Positions 63,501 to 64,000 of a stretch of DNA of 64,000 nucleotides are shown in pieces. The notes below the pieces were generated by a model, which searched no databases, was not told where the DNA came from, and saw only the letters and a list, made by a program, of their open reading frames with translations. The DNA is from Colletes latitarsis (lineage: Eukaryota; Arthropoda; Insecta; Hymenoptera; Colletidae). The number at the start of each line of letters is the position of its first letter. Position 1 is the first letter of the stretch. Both the position numbers and the translations under genes were made by a program. The stretch spans positions 12,418,001 through 12,482,000 of the forward strand of contig NC_135136.1 in the NCBI RefSeq assembly GCF_051014445.1, given 5' to 3'.

Positions 63501-64000
63501 TATTTTCGCATTTTTCACATACTTGTTGAGCAGATCCCTGGCTCTTTCTGGTTTGGATCACGGAGAAATGTGGTACCACACTGAAACATTCAATTAAACC
63601 TGGTACTGATAAATATTTTTGAGGGTAACGCATGTTAGGTCTAGGTTAGGCCTGGGATTCTCCCTCATCAGACACATACTTTCGCATTCTTCACATACTT
63701 GTTGAACGGATCCTGGGTTTTTTCTGGTTTGGATGACGTAGTAATGTGGCAGCACACTGAAACAGTCCATTAAACCTGGTTTCGATCAATATTTTAGAGA
63801 ATAACTCATGTTAGGTCTAGGTTAGGTCTGGGATTTGCCCTTATCAGGTTCATATTTTCGCGTTCTTCACATACTTGTTGAACAGATCCTGGGTATTTTT
63901 CTGGTTTGGATCACATAGTAATGTGGTACCACACTGAAACATTCAATTAAACCTGGTCTTGATAAATATTTTAGAGGATAAGGCATGTTAGGTCTGGGTT

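Larger units (their letters stand above)
49230..64000. repeat. 176-bp satellite array, right block
   Basis: The same satellite as on the left resumes in phase directly after the retrotransposon, starting with the right copy of the target-site duplication, and runs to the window edge (about 84 monomers). Monomer landmarks, orientation and the GGTACC palindrome are unchanged. Variants here partly match those just left of the insertion: the AGTGAAGTGG and CATACATGTTTACC variants near 49.8 kb also occur near 37.8 and 39.6 kb. That fits one continuous array split by the insertion. Subtypes typical of this block carry GGGTATTTTTCTGG and CATACTCGGTGGCCAG. No gene is seen. Confidence 0.97.

Noticed and set aside
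1..64000. CRISPR-like array
   Set aside because: The repeats are 176 bp, directly abutting and degenerate, with no unique spacers and in a eukaryotic context.

Overview
The window is eukaryotic repeat DNA with no single-copy gene. Two kinds of sequence fill it: a tandem satellite with a monomer of about 176 bp (about 1-43,250 and 49,230-64,000, roughly 330 monomers), and one GC-rich non-LTR retrotransposon of about 6 kb inserted into the satellite on the minus strand (about 43,251-49,229). The retrotransposon belongs to the R1 clade by its protein motifs: an ORF1 with three CCHC knuckles, an apurinic-type endonuclease, a YADD reverse transcriptase and a C-terminal CCHC motif. That points to an arthropod, most likely an insect. 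Each satellite monomer carries a degenerate pair of TTAGG-like motifs. An insect heterochromatic (pericentromeric or subtelomeric) block is the best reading, but this is inference.

Satellite layout: the monomers fall into at least three interspersed subtypes that differ mainly in the central third of the unit. On top of the monomer there is nested, local higher-order structure from unequal exchange. Examples are about 1,400 bp (8 monomers, 0.4-3.6 kb), 5,258-5,260 bp (30 monomers, 6.1-15.6 kb), 8,628 bp (49 monomers, 20.0-33.3 kb), 2,111 bp (12 monomers, 22.6-26.1 kb), 9,686 bp (55 monomers, 24.7-35.8 kb), 176, 352 and 704 bp (50-53.5 kb) and 1,941 bp (11 monomers, 56.7-60.6 kb). Nearly every monomer contains a perfect 10-12 bp palindrome around GGTACC.

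Retrotransposon layout, read on the minus strand: a 5' end beside a CCCCTGAGGGG palindrome, a 5' UTR of about 385 nt with a large nested hairpin, and ORF1. ORF1 has a 131-codon N-terminal part, an in-frame TAG, then a 492-codon part ending in three zinc knuckles. A TAATG stop-start overlap leads to ORF2, whose endonuclease part and reverse-transcriptase part are separated by a single-base frameshift. The 3' UTR of about 515 nt is a chain of near-perfect hairpins, followed by a 20-nt poly(A). A perfect 16-bp target-site duplication (13 bp if the three T shared with the tail are not counted) flanks the element, and the satellite continues in phase on the other side. This is therefore one nearly complete insertion by target-primed reverse transcription. 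As read, it carries one nonsense codon and one frameshift, so this copy is probably not autonomous, though it looks recent.

No tRNA, rRNA, CRISPR array or host gene was seen. The many 60-94-codon open frames in the satellite are by-products of its sequence.
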